DNA of 58,700 bases from an uncultured Myxococcales bacterium (GTDB lineage Bacteria > Myxococcota_A > UBA9042), in contig CAIYWC010000148.1 of NCBI GenBank assembly GCA_903929795.1, positions 1 through 58,700 of the forward strand, written 5' to 3'. Both the position numbers and the translations under genes were made by a program. Below are positions 34,471-44,161 of this stretch, piece after piece. Each line of letters opens with the position of its first letter. Position 1 is the first letter of the stretch. Under the pieces are notes generated by a model, which made no database searches, was not told the origin of the DNA, and was given only the letters and a program-made list of their open reading frames with translations.

Positions 34471-35622
34471 ATGAAACGATTGAATCGACTCTTCGTGGTA
34501 GGGGCAGGCTTTTCGGCGCCCGCTCACCTGCCTCTCGGGGACGGGCTGCTCCGTGAAGTCATCGCTGCCGCCCGCACGCTGGACGGCGGAAAGTGGTACG
34601 ACAATATTATTATCGCTGATATCAAACGTTTTCAGCGATACTTGGACGTTACGGAAGCGGCTGGCGCCGCACGGGAACTGACCCTTGAAGGGCTGATCTC
34701 GTTTCTTGATATCGAGCACCATCTGCGATTGAGCGGAAGCGACACTTGGACAGAGTCGGGCAATCGCACCCAGATGGTCGTCAAGAATTTGGTCGCGTAC
34801 GTGCTCCAAGCGCGGATCCGGCAAATGACCGAGGCAGATTGGAGCTTATATGACGATTTTGTGAGCCGACTGATGCCGGGCGACACAATCCTGACATTCA
34901 ACTACGACACGCTCCTGGAGCGTGCGTGCCAACGGCAAGGGGTGCGCTATCGCCTTGTGCGCACGGTATATGAACGGCTCGGGTCGAGTATTGTAAAGAC
35001 GCCCGACAAAGACGTACGCATCCTGAAGTTGCACGGGTCGATCGACTGGTTCGACTACCGGCCTGTTCGCGAGTTTCGCGAAAATCTTGAGCTGGAAGCG
35101 GGCATATCTCGGGAAATAGAACATGCCGTGTTTTCTTCTATTTCACAGCATTATCAACGAGAAATCACTTTCGGCACGAACAACACCGGCAGGCTCACGG
35201 AAATATTTGCCGTGAAGGACCTCGACGCCTACCTGAATGGCGCCCGTCACTGGGTGACTGAAGCCCCGCTCATCGTCTCACCGTCGGCCAGCAAAATTGC
35301 GTACCTCGAACCTTTACGCGGGTTGTGGTGGGGTTTGGGACAAGGAGGTGTCCATCGGCAGTGCACCGTGATTGGCTTCTCGCTGCCGAAGCACGACCAG
35401 TATTTGACACAGGCAATGTGGGCTGTGCTGCGGGGCTATCAAGATCAGGAAACCTGGGAAGGATGGAGCGCCTCGCCGCTGAGATACGTCGATCGCGCGG
35501 CGGACACCGCTCTGCTCCGGGAAAGTTATCGATTCGTCGATTGGTCACTGGCAGAGGCGTGGCTCGACGGGTTTTCTCGCGACTCGCTGGAGTTTATGTT
35601 CAAACCGCCGGCGGACGAATAG
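34471..35622 (+). CDS. SIR2-like NAD-binding defence protein
   Basis: ATG 34471 gives the canonical SIR2-like beginning [17 protein letters not shown] and has GGAG eight bases upstream. The 383-residue protein keeps the NAD-binding GAGFS loop (11-15), the catalytic-site TFNYDTLLE with Asn144 and [10 protein letters not shown] with His188, then a late [10 protein letters not shown] segment, as in the SIR2_2 group of defence sirtuins. These proteins usually degrade NAD+ when a phage is sensed. Here it follows a HEPN-like gene and precedes the type I restriction operon. It may act with the HEPN gene or be a separate module. Confidence 0.82.
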   Translation: MKRLNRLFVVGAGFSAPAHLPLGDGLLREVIAAARTLDGGKWYDNIIIADIKRFQRYLDVTEAAGAARELTLEGLISFLDIEHHLRLSGSDTWTESGNRTQMVVKNLVAYVLQARIRQMTEADWSLYDDFVSRLMPGDTILTFNYDTLLERACQRQGVRYRLVRTVYERLGSSIVKTPDKDVRILKLHGSIDWFDYRPVREFRENLELEAGISREIEHAVFSSISQHYQREITFGTNNTGRLTEIFAVKDLDAYLNGARHWVTEAPLIVSPSASKIAYLEPLRGLWWGLGQGGVHRQCTVIGFSLPKHDQYLTQAMWAVLRGYQDQETWEGWSASPLRYVDRAADTALLRESYRFVDWSLAEAWLDGFSRDSLEFMFKPPADE

Positions 35623-35824
35623 AATTCTGCGATGCATGAAATCTCCGGCGCACTCGTCGTCAGCTTCGTCGCCACCCAGCGTCGGAGCTTGCGAGGCTCG
35701 CCGATCCAGCCAAGTTGCACCGTCCGCCCTCATCAAGTACACCATCGACTGCCGGACAACGTGTACCACTCGTCACCCGACCGGCCGCACGATGCCGCTG
35801 CCACACGACCACAGGACACCCACC

Positions 35825-37567
35825 GTGAGCGACCCCAACCTCTCTTCCTTCATCTGGTCCGTCGCCGATCTCTTGCGCGGTGACTTTAAGCAGTCCGAGT
35901 ACGGCAAATTCATCCTGCCCTTCACCGTCCTGCGCCGCCTGGACTGCGTGCTGGAGCCGACCAAGGCCGCGGTACTCGCTGAGAAGCTCACCCGCGAGGC
36001 TGCTGGCCTCAATCCCGAGCCGTTTCTCCTGCGCAAGGCCGGGCAGTTCTTCTACAACACTTCGCCGCTGGACCTCAAAAAGCTGATGGGCGATCAGGAC
36101 CACATCGGCGAGAACCTGCGCGCGTACCTGCAGGCGTTCTCGCCCGCCGTGCGCGACATCTTTGAGAGCTTCGACTTCCACACGCAGATCGACAAGCTGG
36201 CCAAGGCTGGGCTGCTGTACCTCATCACTGAGAAGTTCGCCAACATCGACCTGCACCCGAGCGCGGTCAGCAACGCGCAGATGGGCGCGGTGTTCGAGGA
36301 GCTGATCCGCAAATTTGCCGAGCTTTCCAACGAGACGGCCGGCGAGCATTTCACGCCGCGCGAGGTCATCCGGCTGATGGTCAACCTGCTGTTCATCGAG
36401 GACGACGATGTGCTCACGCGCCCTGGCGTTGTGCGCTCTGTGTACGACCCGACTGCCGGCACAGGCGGCATGTTGTCCGTCGCTGGCGAACACCTGGCCA
36501 GCATGAACGCCGATGCGCGGCTGGTGATGTACGGCCAGGAGCTAAATCCGGAGTCGTACGCCATCTGCAAGGCGGACATGCTCATCAAGGGCCAGGATAT
36601 CGCCAACATTATTTTTGGTAATACGCTGTCCAACGACGGTCTGCCCGGCAAGCACTTTGACTACATGCTGTCCAATCCGCCGTTTGGTGTGGAATGGAAG
36701 AAAATCGAGAAGGAAATCCGCAAGGAAGCCGAGCAGCAGGGTTTCAACGGCCGCTTTGGTCCAGGTTTGCCGCGCGTCAGTGACGGGTCGCTGCTGTTCC
36801 TGCTGCACCTGATTTCCAAGATGCGGCCCGCGGTCGATGGCGGCAGTCGCTTTGGCATCGTGTTGAATGGCTCGCCGCTGTTCACCGGTGGTGCCGGCTC
36901 GGGCGAGAGCGAGATTCGACGCTACGTGCTGGAAAACGACTTGGTCGAAGCCATCATCGGCCTGCCCACGGACATGTTCTACAACACCGGCATCAGCACC
37001 TACGTGTGGATCGTCAGCAACCGCAAGCCGACGGCGCGGAAGGGCAAGGTGCAGCTGATTGACGCCAGTGGCTGCTGGCAAAAGATGCGCAAGAGCCTGG
37101 GCAGCAAGCGCAAGGAACTGAGCCCGGCGCATATCGAGGAGATCACCAAGCTGTTTGGCGGCTTTGAGGAGTCCACCAAGGATGGCGTGCCCATCAGCCG
37201 CATCTTCAAGAACAGCGACTTTGGCTACCGCACCATCACCGTTGAGCGACCGGAGCGCGACGCGGCGGGTAAGGTCGTGGTTGCCGCCAAGGGCAAGCAG
37301 AAGGGCCAGCCGCAGCCGGACGCAAGCCTGCGCGACACCGAGAATGTGCCGCTGGGTGAAGATGTGGGCGCGTACTTCAAGCGCGAGGTCCTGCCGCACG
37401 CGCCGGACGCATGGATCGACCATGACAAGACCAAGGTCGGCTATGAGATTCCGTTCAACCGGCACTTCTACGTGTTCAAGCCGCCGCGCGCGCTGGCCGA
37501 GATTGACGCGGAGCTGAAGGGCGTGACGGACCGGATTTTGACAATGATCGCGGGGTTGTCGTCATGA
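35825..37567 (+). CDS. hsdM: Type I restriction-modification DNA methyltransferase subunit M
   Basis: HsdM transfers methyl groups from S-adenosylmethionine to adenine and, with HsdS, forms the modification enzyme. The N-terminal helical HsdM domain ([35 protein letters not shown]) is followed by motif [11 protein letters not shown] at 208 and catalytic motif IV NPPF at 284. A start at GTG 35825, with AGGA eight bases upstream, gives 580 residues; ATG 35792 is an alternative. An insertion of basic and Gln/Lys residues at about 490-510 is unusual. It is the first gene of a tightly overlapping operon. Confidence 0.93.
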   Translation: MSDPNLSSFIWSVADLLRGDFKQSEYGKFILPFTVLRRLDCVLEPTKAAVLAEKLTREAAGLNPEPFLLRKAGQFFYNTSPLDLKKLMGDQDHIGENLRAYLQAFSPAVRDIFESFDFHTQIDKLAKAGLLYLITEKFANIDLHPSAVSNAQMGAVFEELIRKFAELSNETAGEHFTPREVIRLMVNLLFIEDDDVLTRPGVVRSVYDPTAGTGGMLSVAGEHLASMNADARLVMYGQELNPESYAICKADMLIKGQDIANIIFGNTLSNDGLPGKHFDYMLSNPPFGVEWKKIEKEIRKEAEQQGFNGRFGPGLPRVSDGSLLFLLHLISKMRPAVDGGSRFGIVLNGSPLFTGGAGSGESEIRRYVLENDLVEAIIGLPTDMFYNTGISTYVWIVSNRKPTARKGKVQLIDASGCWQKMRKSLGSKRKELSPAHIEEITKLFGGFEESTKDGVPISRIFKNSDFGYRTITVERPERDAAGKVVVAAKGKQKGQPQPDASLRDTENVPLGEDVGAYFKREVLPHAPDAWIDHDKTKVGYEIPFNRHFYVFKPPRALAEIDAELKGVTDRILTMIAGLSS

Positions 37568-38619
37568 GCGGTGTTCTGGCCATCCCGGGTGACTACGGTG
37601 CGCTGCTGGCTGACCTGAAGCTGCGCATCGTCGCCGCGCGTTCGCGCTCGGTGCTGGCTGCCAACGCCGAGCAGATCGCGCTGTACCACGACATTGGCCG
37701 CGAGTTGCTCGATCGGCAGCAGCGCCATGCCTGGGGCACCAAGGTCGTCGACCGGTTGGCCGCTGACCTGTGCGAGGCGTTCCCGGACATGCACGGCCTC
37801 TCGACGCGCAACCTGAAGTACATGCGCTACTTTGCCGAGCATTGTCCCGACCGCCAATTTGGGCAGCAGCCTGCTGCCCAATTGCCGTGGTTCCACGTGG
37901 TGCTGCTGCTGACCAAGCTACAGGACGCTGGCCAGCGCGCCTGGTACGCCGAGCGTGCGGTGGCCGAAGGCTGGTCGCGTACGACGTTGCAACTGCACAT
38001 TGAGCGGCAGTTGCACCTGCGCGAGGGCGCGGCCGTGACCAACTTTGCGGCGCGGCTGCCGGACGTGCAGGCGCGTCAGGCCCAGGCGGTCCTCAAGGAC
38101 CCGTATCACTTTGACTTTCTGGGGCTGGGCGAGGAGGCGCATGAGCGCGACATCGAGAACGCGCTGGTGCGGCACGTCACGCGCTTCCTGCTGGAGTTGG
38201 GCGCGGGCTTTGCTTTTGTCGGCCGGCAGTTCCGGCTGGAGGTCGGCGGCGACGAATTCTTCATCGACCTGCTGTTCTACCACACGCGGCTGAAGTGCTA
38301 CGTCGTCGTGGAGCTGAAGGCCCGCGAGTTCGCGCCCGAGCACGCAGGGCAACTGAACTTCTACCTGACGGCCATCGACGCGCAGGTCAAAGCGGCCGAC
38401 GACAAGCCGACCATCGGGCTGCTGCTGTGCCGCCGCCAGAACCGTCTGGTGGCCGAGTACGCGCTGCACGGCATCGACAAGCCGATCGGCGTGGCCGAGT
38501 ATCAGTTGACGCGCGCACTGCCGCAGCCGCTGGACACCAGCCTGCCGACCATCGAGCAGTTGGAGGCGGAGCTGGCAGGCGGCTTTGAGGCCGCGGCGAC
38601 GGCGGGAGGTGAGCCATGA
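37564..38619 (+). CDS. YhcG-family (DUF1016) PD-(D/E)XK nuclease
   Basis: This 351-residue protein has the N-terminal DUF1016 helical domain ([46 protein letters not shown]) and the C-terminal YhcG nuclease domain ([46 protein letters not shown]) with the Asp and Glu-x-Lys residues of the PD-(D/E)XK fold (VVELKA). It overlaps hsdM by ATGA and hsdS by ATGA, so it is translated with them. YhcG proteins are often encoded inside type I restriction loci. A role in processing foreign DNA is plausible but not known in detail. Confidence 0.88.
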   Translation: MSGVLAIPGDYGALLADLKLRIVAARSRSVLAANAEQIALYHDIGRELLDRQQRHAWGTKVVDRLAADLCEAFPDMHGLSTRNLKYMRYFAEHCPDRQFGQQPAAQLPWFHVVLLLTKLQDAGQRAWYAERAVAEGWSRTTLQLHIERQLHLREGAAVTNFAARLPDVQARQAQAVLKDPYHFDFLGLGEEAHERDIENALVRHVTRFLLELGAGFAFVGRQFRLEVGGDEFFIDLLFYHTRLKCYVVVELKAREFAPEHAGQLNFYLTAIDAQVKAADDKPTIGLLLCRRQNRLVAEYALHGIDKPIGVAEYQLTRALPQPLDTSLPTIEQLEAELAGGFEAAATAGGEP

Positions 38620-39947
38620 GCCTGCCGCGGTATCTGAAGTACAAGGACAGCGGCGTGGAGTGGCTGGGCGAGGTGCCGGAGCACTGGACGGTAATTTCAA
38701 TCAAATGGCTTTCGCCGGTGAATCGGGGAGCCTCTCCGCGTCCGATCGACGACCAGAAGTACTTCGATGACGAGGGCGAGTTCGCCTGGGTGCGCATTGC
38801 CGATGTGTCAGCAAGCGACGGCATCCTCGAAGACACTACGCAGAGGCTATCAGCCTTGGGCAGTTCGCTGAGCGTCAAGATAGCGCCCGGAGAATTGTTT
38901 GTCAGCATTGCGGGGACAGTCGGCAAGCCGTGCATCTCGGCAATCAAGGCCTGCATCCACGACGGCTTCGTCTACTTTCCGACTTTGAAAATCGACCCGC
39001 GTTTTCTTTACCGGGTCTTCGAGGGCGGCACCTGCTACGGTGGGCTCGGAAAGTGGGGCACACAGCTTAACTTGAATACGGATACCATCGGCTCAATCCG
39101 CGTTGCACTACCACCACCGGGCGAACTAAAAGGAGTTCTCGCCTTCCTCGACCGCGAAACCGCCAAAATCGACGCCCTCGTCGCCGAGCAGCAGCACCTG
39201 ATTGCCCTGCTGAAGGAAAAACGCCAGGCCGTCATCTCGCACGCCGTGACCAAGGGGTTAGACCCGGACCTAGCGATGAAGGATTCGGGCGTGGAGTGGC
39301 TGGGCGAGGTGCCGGCGCATTGGAACACGACGCCGCTCAAATACGTCGTGAATCTGCAAAGTGGCGGAACGCCGAGCAAGACAAACTTGGCCTACTGGGA
39401 TGGCGATGTGCCATGGGCGTCATCCAAGGATTTGAAGCCCGAGTCGCTTTCTGATACTGAGGACCATATCACGCAGAAAGCGATCGATGATGGCGCCGCG
39501 GAACTGGTTGCGGCAGAAACGTTGATGATTGTCGTAAGGGGAATGATTCTTGCGCACACTTTCCCCGTCGTGAAAGCACTCGTGCCGATGGCAATCAATC
39601 AAGATCTAAAGGCACTTACGCCAACCGATAGGTTGGCCGCAGATTTCCTTGCGTGGTCACTGCGGGCGACCTCAGTGGAGACGTTCCGCAGAATTGACGA
39701 AGCTGGCCACGGGACCAAGGTGCTGCGGATGGAAGCATGGACATCCATTCCATTGCCGATACCGCCTATGGACGAACAGTTGAAAATTGTTGCCATAATC
39801 GTTGACAAGTTGACCAATCTCGACACCCTCACCGCCGAAGCCCAACGCGCCATCGACCTCCTCCAGGAACGTCGCACCGCGCTCATTTCCGCCGCTGTCA
39901 CGGGCAAGATTGATGTCCGGGGCTCAGACACACAGGAGGCCGCATGA
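38616..39947 (+). CDS. hsdS: Type I restriction-modification specificity subunit S
   Basis: HsdS sets the DNA target of the complex. The 443-residue protein has two target-recognition domains, each introduced by a nearly identical phrase (KDSGVEWLGEVPEHW at about 12 and KDSGVEWLGEVPAHW at about 222), and two conserved helical spacers (FLDRETAKIDALVAEQQHLI and IVDKLTNLDTLTAEAQ). The half repeats are typical for circularly arranged HsdS. It lies between the YhcG and DUF5655 genes with ATGA overlaps on both sides. The two recognition domains differ in sequence, so a bipartite asymmetric target is expected. Confidence 0.93.
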   Translation: MSLPRYLKYKDSGVEWLGEVPEHWTVISIKWLSPVNRGASPRPIDDQKYFDDEGEFAWVRIADVSASDGILEDTTQRLSALGSSLSVKIAPGELFVSIAGTVGKPCISAIKACIHDGFVYFPTLKIDPRFLYRVFEGGTCYGGLGKWGTQLNLNTDTIGSIRVALPPPGELKGVLAFLDRETAKIDALVAEQQHLIALLKEKRQAVISHAVTKGLDPDLAMKDSGVEWLGEVPAHWNTTPLKYVVNLQSGGTPSKTNLAYWDGDVPWASSKDLKPESLSDTEDHITQKAIDDGAAELVAAETLMIVVRGMILAHTFPVVKALVPMAINQDLKALTPTDRLAADFLAWSLRATSVETFRRIDEAGHGTKVLRMEAWTSIPLPIPPMDEQLKIVAIIVDKLTNLDTLTAEAQRAIDLLQERRTALISAAVTGKIDVRGSDTQEAA

Positions 39948-40810
39948 GTGACATCAAACTTTTTAAGTTGGTCGGTGACGGCGTCAGCGGCCTGCCGAGC
40001 TCGTCGGTGGCGCTGGAGAAGTCGCTCCAGACCTTGATGGAGCAGAACCTGGAAGCCCTGATGGGCATTCGCTTCCTCGAAACAGAGTACTGGACGGGGC
40101 TGAAGCACAACGGCCGCATCGACTCGCTCGGTGTCGACGAAAACGGCTGTCCGGTCATCATCGAGTACAAAAGGTCGATGAACCAAAACGTCATGAACCA
40201 GGGGCTGTACTATCTGGATTGGCTGCTTGATCACAAGGCGGAGTTCCAACTGCTCGTAATGAACAAGCTGGGCAAGGACGTCGCGGACAAGCTGCACTGG
40301 GAAGGTGTGCGGCTCATTTGCGTGGCGGGCGACTACACCAAGTACGACCAGCACGCGGTCCAGCAGATCAGTGCGAGCATCGAGTTGGTGCGCTACGCCC
40401 GCTACGGCGAGGATCTGCTCCTGCTGGAGTTGGTGAACACGCGGCCGGCTTCGACCAAAGCCGTCACGACGACCATCGACAAGGCCGCCAAGAGCCTGAA
40501 GCTGGACGATGTGCAAGAGGCACTGCGGCAGTTCGTAACGAGCCTTGCCGACGACGTCTCCGAAAACCACCTCAAGCTCTATACGGCCTACCGCCGCATC
40601 AAGAACTTCGCGTGCGTGGGTCGGACCAAGGCCGAACTTACCGTATGGGTCAAGGTCGACCCGGGCACAATCACGTTGGAGCCTGGTTTTACCCGCGACG
40701 TACGCACCATCGGCCACTGGGGCACCGGCGATCTGGAAATCACGCTCAAGACGATGGCGGACTTGGAGAAGGCCAAGCCGCTGATCGTGCGGAGCTACGA
40801 AGCGAGCTGA
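39944..40810 (+). CDS. DUF5655-domain protein with PD-(D/E)XK nuclease-like N-terminus
   Basis: This 288-residue protein joins an N-terminal nuclease-like half (FLETEYWTGLKHNGRIDSLG and PVIIEYKRS, giving the Asp and Glu-x-Lys positions) with a C-terminal DUF5655 module (LKLYTAYRRIKNFACVGRTK, LTVWVKVDP, TIGHWGTGDLEI). Proteins of this kind, earlier annotated as predicted transport proteins, are frequent companions of type I restriction systems. It overlaps hsdS by four bases and is followed 20 bases later by hsdR, so it is cotranscribed. The substrate and exact role are not known. Confidence 0.85.
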   Translation: MSDIKLFKLVGDGVSGLPSSSVALEKSLQTLMEQNLEALMGIRFLETEYWTGLKHNGRIDSLGVDENGCPVIIEYKRSMNQNVMNQGLYYLDWLLDHKAEFQLLVMNKLGKDVADKLHWEGVRLICVAGDYTKYDQHAVQQISASIELVRYARYGEDLLLLELVNTRPASTKAVTTTIDKAAKSLKLDDVQEALRQFVTSLADDVSENHLKLYTAYRRIKNFACVGRTKAELTVWVKVDPGTITLEPGFTRDVRTIGHWGTGDLEITLKTMADLEKAKPLIVRSYEAS

Positions 40811-40830
40811 GCACCAGCCAGGATCGACGC

Positions 40831-43800
40831 ATGAGCCTGCACAAAGAAATCAGCTTCGAGACCGAGATCTGCGAGCACTTGGCCGCCAACGGCTGGCTGT
40901 ACGCGGATGGCGACGCGGCGCACTACTATCAGGCCCACGCGCTCTTCCCCGCGGACGTGCTGGCGTGGGTGCAGGCGACGCAGCCCAAAGCCTGGGAAGC
41001 GCTGGTCAAGAACCACGGCGACAACGCCGGCCCCACGCTGTTTGCGCGCCTTGGCGATCAACTCGACCAGCGCGGCACGCTGGATGTATTGCGGCGCGGC
41101 GTCGACATGCTGGGCTTGAAGCAGACGCTGCAACTGGCGCAGTTCAAGCCGGCGCTGGCCATCAACCCGGATATTATCGCGAAATATCAGGCAAACCGGC
41201 TGCGCGTGGTGCGGCAGGTGCACTACTCCGTGCACAACGAGAACAGCATCGACCTAGTGCTGTTCCTGAACGGCATCCCGGTGGCGACGGTCGAGCTGAA
41301 GACTGATTTTACCCAGAGCATCGGCGACGCCATCGACCAGTACCGCTTTGACCGCCTGCCGCACGTGAAGGGCAAATCGCCGGAGCCGTTGTTGTCGTTT
41401 CCGCGTGGTGCGCTTGTGCACTTCGCCGTCAGCAACGCGGAAGTCCACATGACGACCCGGCTGGAGGGGGCCACGACGCAGTTCCTGCCGTTCAACCAGG
41501 GCAACGGCGGCGCCAAGGGCAATCCGGTCAATCCCAAAGGCGGGCATCGCACGGCGTACCTGTGGGAGCAGGTATGGGCGCGCGAGAGCTGGCTGGAGAT
41601 CCTCGGCCGCTACCTCATCACCAAGCGCGACGAGAAGAAGCAGATCCAGAGCATCATCTTCCCGCGCTTTCACCAGCTCGACGTCACGCGCAAGTTGCAG
41701 GCGGCGGTGCTGGCCGAGGGCGCGGGCGGCAAGTACCTGGTGCAGCACTCTGCCGGCTCGGGCAAGACCAATTCCATCGCCTGGACCGCGCACTTCCTGG
41801 CCGATTTGCACGACGCGGCCAACAAGAAGGTGTTCGACTCCGTGCTGGTGGTGTCGGACCGCAACGTCATCGACGCGCAGTTGCAGGAAGCCATCTTTGA
41901 CTTCGAGCGCACCAGCGGCGTTGTCGCGACCATCAAGGGCACCGACGGCAGCAAGAGCGGCGAGTTGGCCAAAGCGCTGTCAGGCGACAAGAAGATCGTC
42001 GTATGCACCATCCAGACGTTCCCGTTCGCTCTCGATGAAGTGCGCAAGTTGTCGGCGACGCAGGGCAAGCGCTTTGCGGTGATTGCCGATGAGGCACACA
42101 GTTCGCAAACCGGAGAAGCTGCCAAGAAGCTGAAGGCCGTGCTGTCGGTGGAAGAGTTGGCGGAGCTGGCCGACGGCGGCGAGGTCAGCACCGAGGACAT
42201 TCTTGCCGCGCAGATGACGGCGGGGCTGTCAGGCATCACGTTCGTGGCATTCACGGCAACGCCCAAGAACAAGACCATCGAGCTGTTTGGCACGCGGCCC
42301 AATCCGACGCAGCCGGCGGGTCCGAGCAACCTGCCCGGGCCGTTCCACGTCTATTCGATGCGTCAGGCCATCGAGGAGAAGTTCATTCTCGACGTGCTGC
42401 AGAACTACACGCCGTACAAGCTGGCCTTCAAGCTTGCTCACGCCGGCGCGGAGCTGGATGAAAAGACGGTGGAGCGCAGCGCGGCGCTCAAGGGCATCAT
42501 GGGCTGGGTGCGGCTGCATCCGTACAACATCAGCCAGAAGGTGCAGATCGTCGTCGAGCACTTCCGCGAACTGGTGGCGCCGCTGCTGAGCGGTCATGGC
42601 AAGGCGATGGTCGTGGTGGCGAGCCGGCTGGAAGCGGTGCGCTGGCAACTGGCAATCGACAAGTACATCAAGGAGCGCGGCTACAAGATGCGCACGCTGG
42701 TGGCATTCTCTGGCGAGGTGAATGACGCGCAGTCGGGACCGGACGCGTTCACGGAGACCAGTACGGCGCTCAACCCGAACCTGAAAGGCCGCGATATCCG
42801 CAAGGCTTTCAACACGGACGAGTACCAGGTGCTGCTGGTGGCCAACAAGTTCCAGACCGGCTTTGACCAGCCGTTGCTGTGCGGCATGTACGTCGACAAG
42901 CGGCTGGCGGGCATCCAGGCGGTGCAGACGCTGTCACGGTTGAACCGCGCGCATCCGGGCAAGGACACGACGTACGTGCTGGATTTCGTCAATGACACGG
43001 ACGACATCCTCGCCGCGTTCAAGACCTATTACACGACGGCGGAGCTGGCTAACACGACGGACCCGAACCTGGTCTTCAACCTGCGCGCCAAGCTGGACGC
43101 CGCCGGGCACTATGACGACTTCGAGGTCGAGCGCGTCGTGGAAGTGGAGCTGAAGCCCAACGCCAAGCAGAGCGAGCTGGTGAAGGCGCTGGAGCCGGTG
43201 CAGGATCGGCTAATGAAGCGCTACAAGGCGGCGCAGGACGCGCTGAAGGCTGCGACGGCCAAGGATGATGCGACGGCAACTGAAGCGGCGAAGAACGAAA
43301 TCGCCGCGCTGATTCTGTTCAAGGGCGACATGGGCGCGTTTCTGCGGCTGTACACGTTCTTGTCGCAGATCTTCGACTACGGCAACACGGCGATCGAAAA
43401 GCGCGCCATTTTCTACCGCCGGCTGATGCCGCTGCTGGAATTTGGCCGGGAGCGCGAGGGCATCGACCTGTCCAAGGTCGTGCTGACGCATCACAACCTG
43501 AAGAACCTGGGCAAGGCGCCGATGCCGCTGGGCACTGGCGACACGCCCAAGCTGGAGCCGATTACCGAGGCCGGTGGCGGGAGCGTGCAGGAGAAGGAAA
43601 AGGCCCTGCTGAAAGAGATCATCGCCAAGGTCAACGACTTGTTCGAAGGCGAGCTGACGGACCAGGACAAGCTGGTCTACGTGAACAACGTCATCCTGGG
43701 CAAGCTGCTGGAGTCGGAGACGCTGCAGAAGCAAGCGGCGAACAATACCAAGGAGCAGTTCGCCAACTCGCCGGACCTGAGCAAGGAACTGTTGGAGGCC

Positions 43801-43944
43801 ATCATGGGCGCGCTGGATGCGCACACGCTGATGAGCACGCAGGCGCTGAATTCGGCGAAGGTGCGGCACGGGATGAAGGACATTTTGCTGAATCATGCGC
43901 GGTTGTGGGAGACGTTGCGGGCTGAGGCTGCGGCCCAGGTGTGA
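40831..43944 (+). CDS. hsdR: Type I restriction endonuclease subunit R
   Basis: HsdR is the translocating motor and nuclease of the complex. ATG 40831, with AGGA eight bases upstream, gives 1037 residues. The N-terminal nuclease has SIDLVLFLNG (Asp141) and VELKTDF (Glu155, Lys157). Helicase motifs follow: SAGSGKTNS (Lys312), VIADEAHSS (420-423), FTATPKNKT and, near 680-715, FQTGFDQPLL with QTLSRLNRAHPGK. The C-terminal helical domain binds the methyltransferase. The length and order are normal, and no lesion is seen, so the system looks functional. Confidence 0.94.
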   Translation: MSLHKEISFETEICEHLAANGWLYADGDAAHYYQAHALFPADVLAWVQATQPKAWEALVKNHGDNAGPTLFARLGDQLDQRGTLDVLRRGVDMLGLKQTLQLAQFKPALAINPDIIAKYQANRLRVVRQVHYSVHNENSIDLVLFLNGIPVATVELKTDFTQSIGDAIDQYRFDRLPHVKGKSPEPLLSFPRGALVHFAVSNAEVHMTTRLEGATTQFLPFNQGNGGAKGNPVNPKGGHRTAYLWEQVWARESWLEILGRYLITKRDEKKQIQSIIFPRFHQLDVTRKLQAAVLAEGAGGKYLVQHSAGSGKTNSIAWTAHFLADLHDAANKKVFDSVLVVSDRNVIDAQLQEAIFDFERTSGVVATIKGTDGSKSGELAKALSGDKKIVVCTIQTFPFALDEVRKLSATQGKRFAVIADEAHSSQTGEAAKKLKAVLSVEELAELADGGEVSTEDILAAQMTAGLSGITFVAFTATPKNKTIELFGTRPNPTQPAGPSNLPGPFHVYSMRQAIEEKFILDVLQNYTPYKLAFKLAHAGAELDEKTVERSAALKGIMGWVRLHPYNISQKVQIVVEHFRELVAPLLSGHGKAMVVVASRLEAVRWQLAIDKYIKERGYKMRTLVAFSGEVNDAQSGPDAFTETSTALNPNLKGRDIRKAFNTDEYQVLLVANKFQTGFDQPLLCGMYVDKRLAGIQAVQTLSRLNRAHPGKDTTYVLDFVNDTDDILAAFKTYYTTAELANTTDPNLVFNLRAKLDAAGHYDDFEVERVVEVELKPNAKQSELVKALEPVQDRLMKRYKAAQDALKAATAKDDATATEAAKNEIAALILFKGDMGAFLRLYTFLSQIFDYGNTAIEKRAIFYRRLMPLLEFGREREGIDLSKVVLTHHNLKNLGKAPMPLGTGDTPKLEPITEAGGGSVQEKEKALLKEIIAKVNDLFEGELTDQDKLVYVNNVILGKLLESETLQKQAANNTKEQFANSPDLSKELLEAIMGALDAHTLMSTQALNSAKVRHGMKDILLNHARLWETLRAEAAAQV

Positions 43945-43956
43945 ACGAGGCGCGGA

Positions 43957-43972
43957 ATATTTTGCGTAATAA
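43957..43972 (+). repeat. Intergenic AATATTTYGCGTRATA-family motif, copy 6
   Basis: The sequence is ATATTTTGCGTAATAA, 13 bases after the hsdR stop and before the short Argonaute module. Confidence 0.6.
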
Positions 43973-44161
43973 GTGGTGGAGCCGGGAATGGCCGTGGTCC
44001 CCGGCTACCCGACGCGTTCTCGGGTGACAACTCGGGCATGCAGCGCGAGGACTCGGACGTCCTTCAACGGGTGGTGCGAATTTGACCATCTTTGGCCTCC
44101 CCGTGTCATAGTTGGGGCTCCTTTCCACTGGCATCGCTGTTTTCGAAGGGACGGGAGTGGC

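Noticed and set aside
36600..36640. AT-rich stretch resembling the 16-bp motif inside hsdM
   Set aside because: It encodes conserved residues (NIIFGNTLS) of HsdM and lacks the GCGTRATA core.
36542..38700. Long minus-strand frames opposite hsdM and the YhcG gene
   Set aside because: Antisense shadows; low-complexity Arg/Leu/Val translations with no ribosome sites, against well-defined families on the plus strand.
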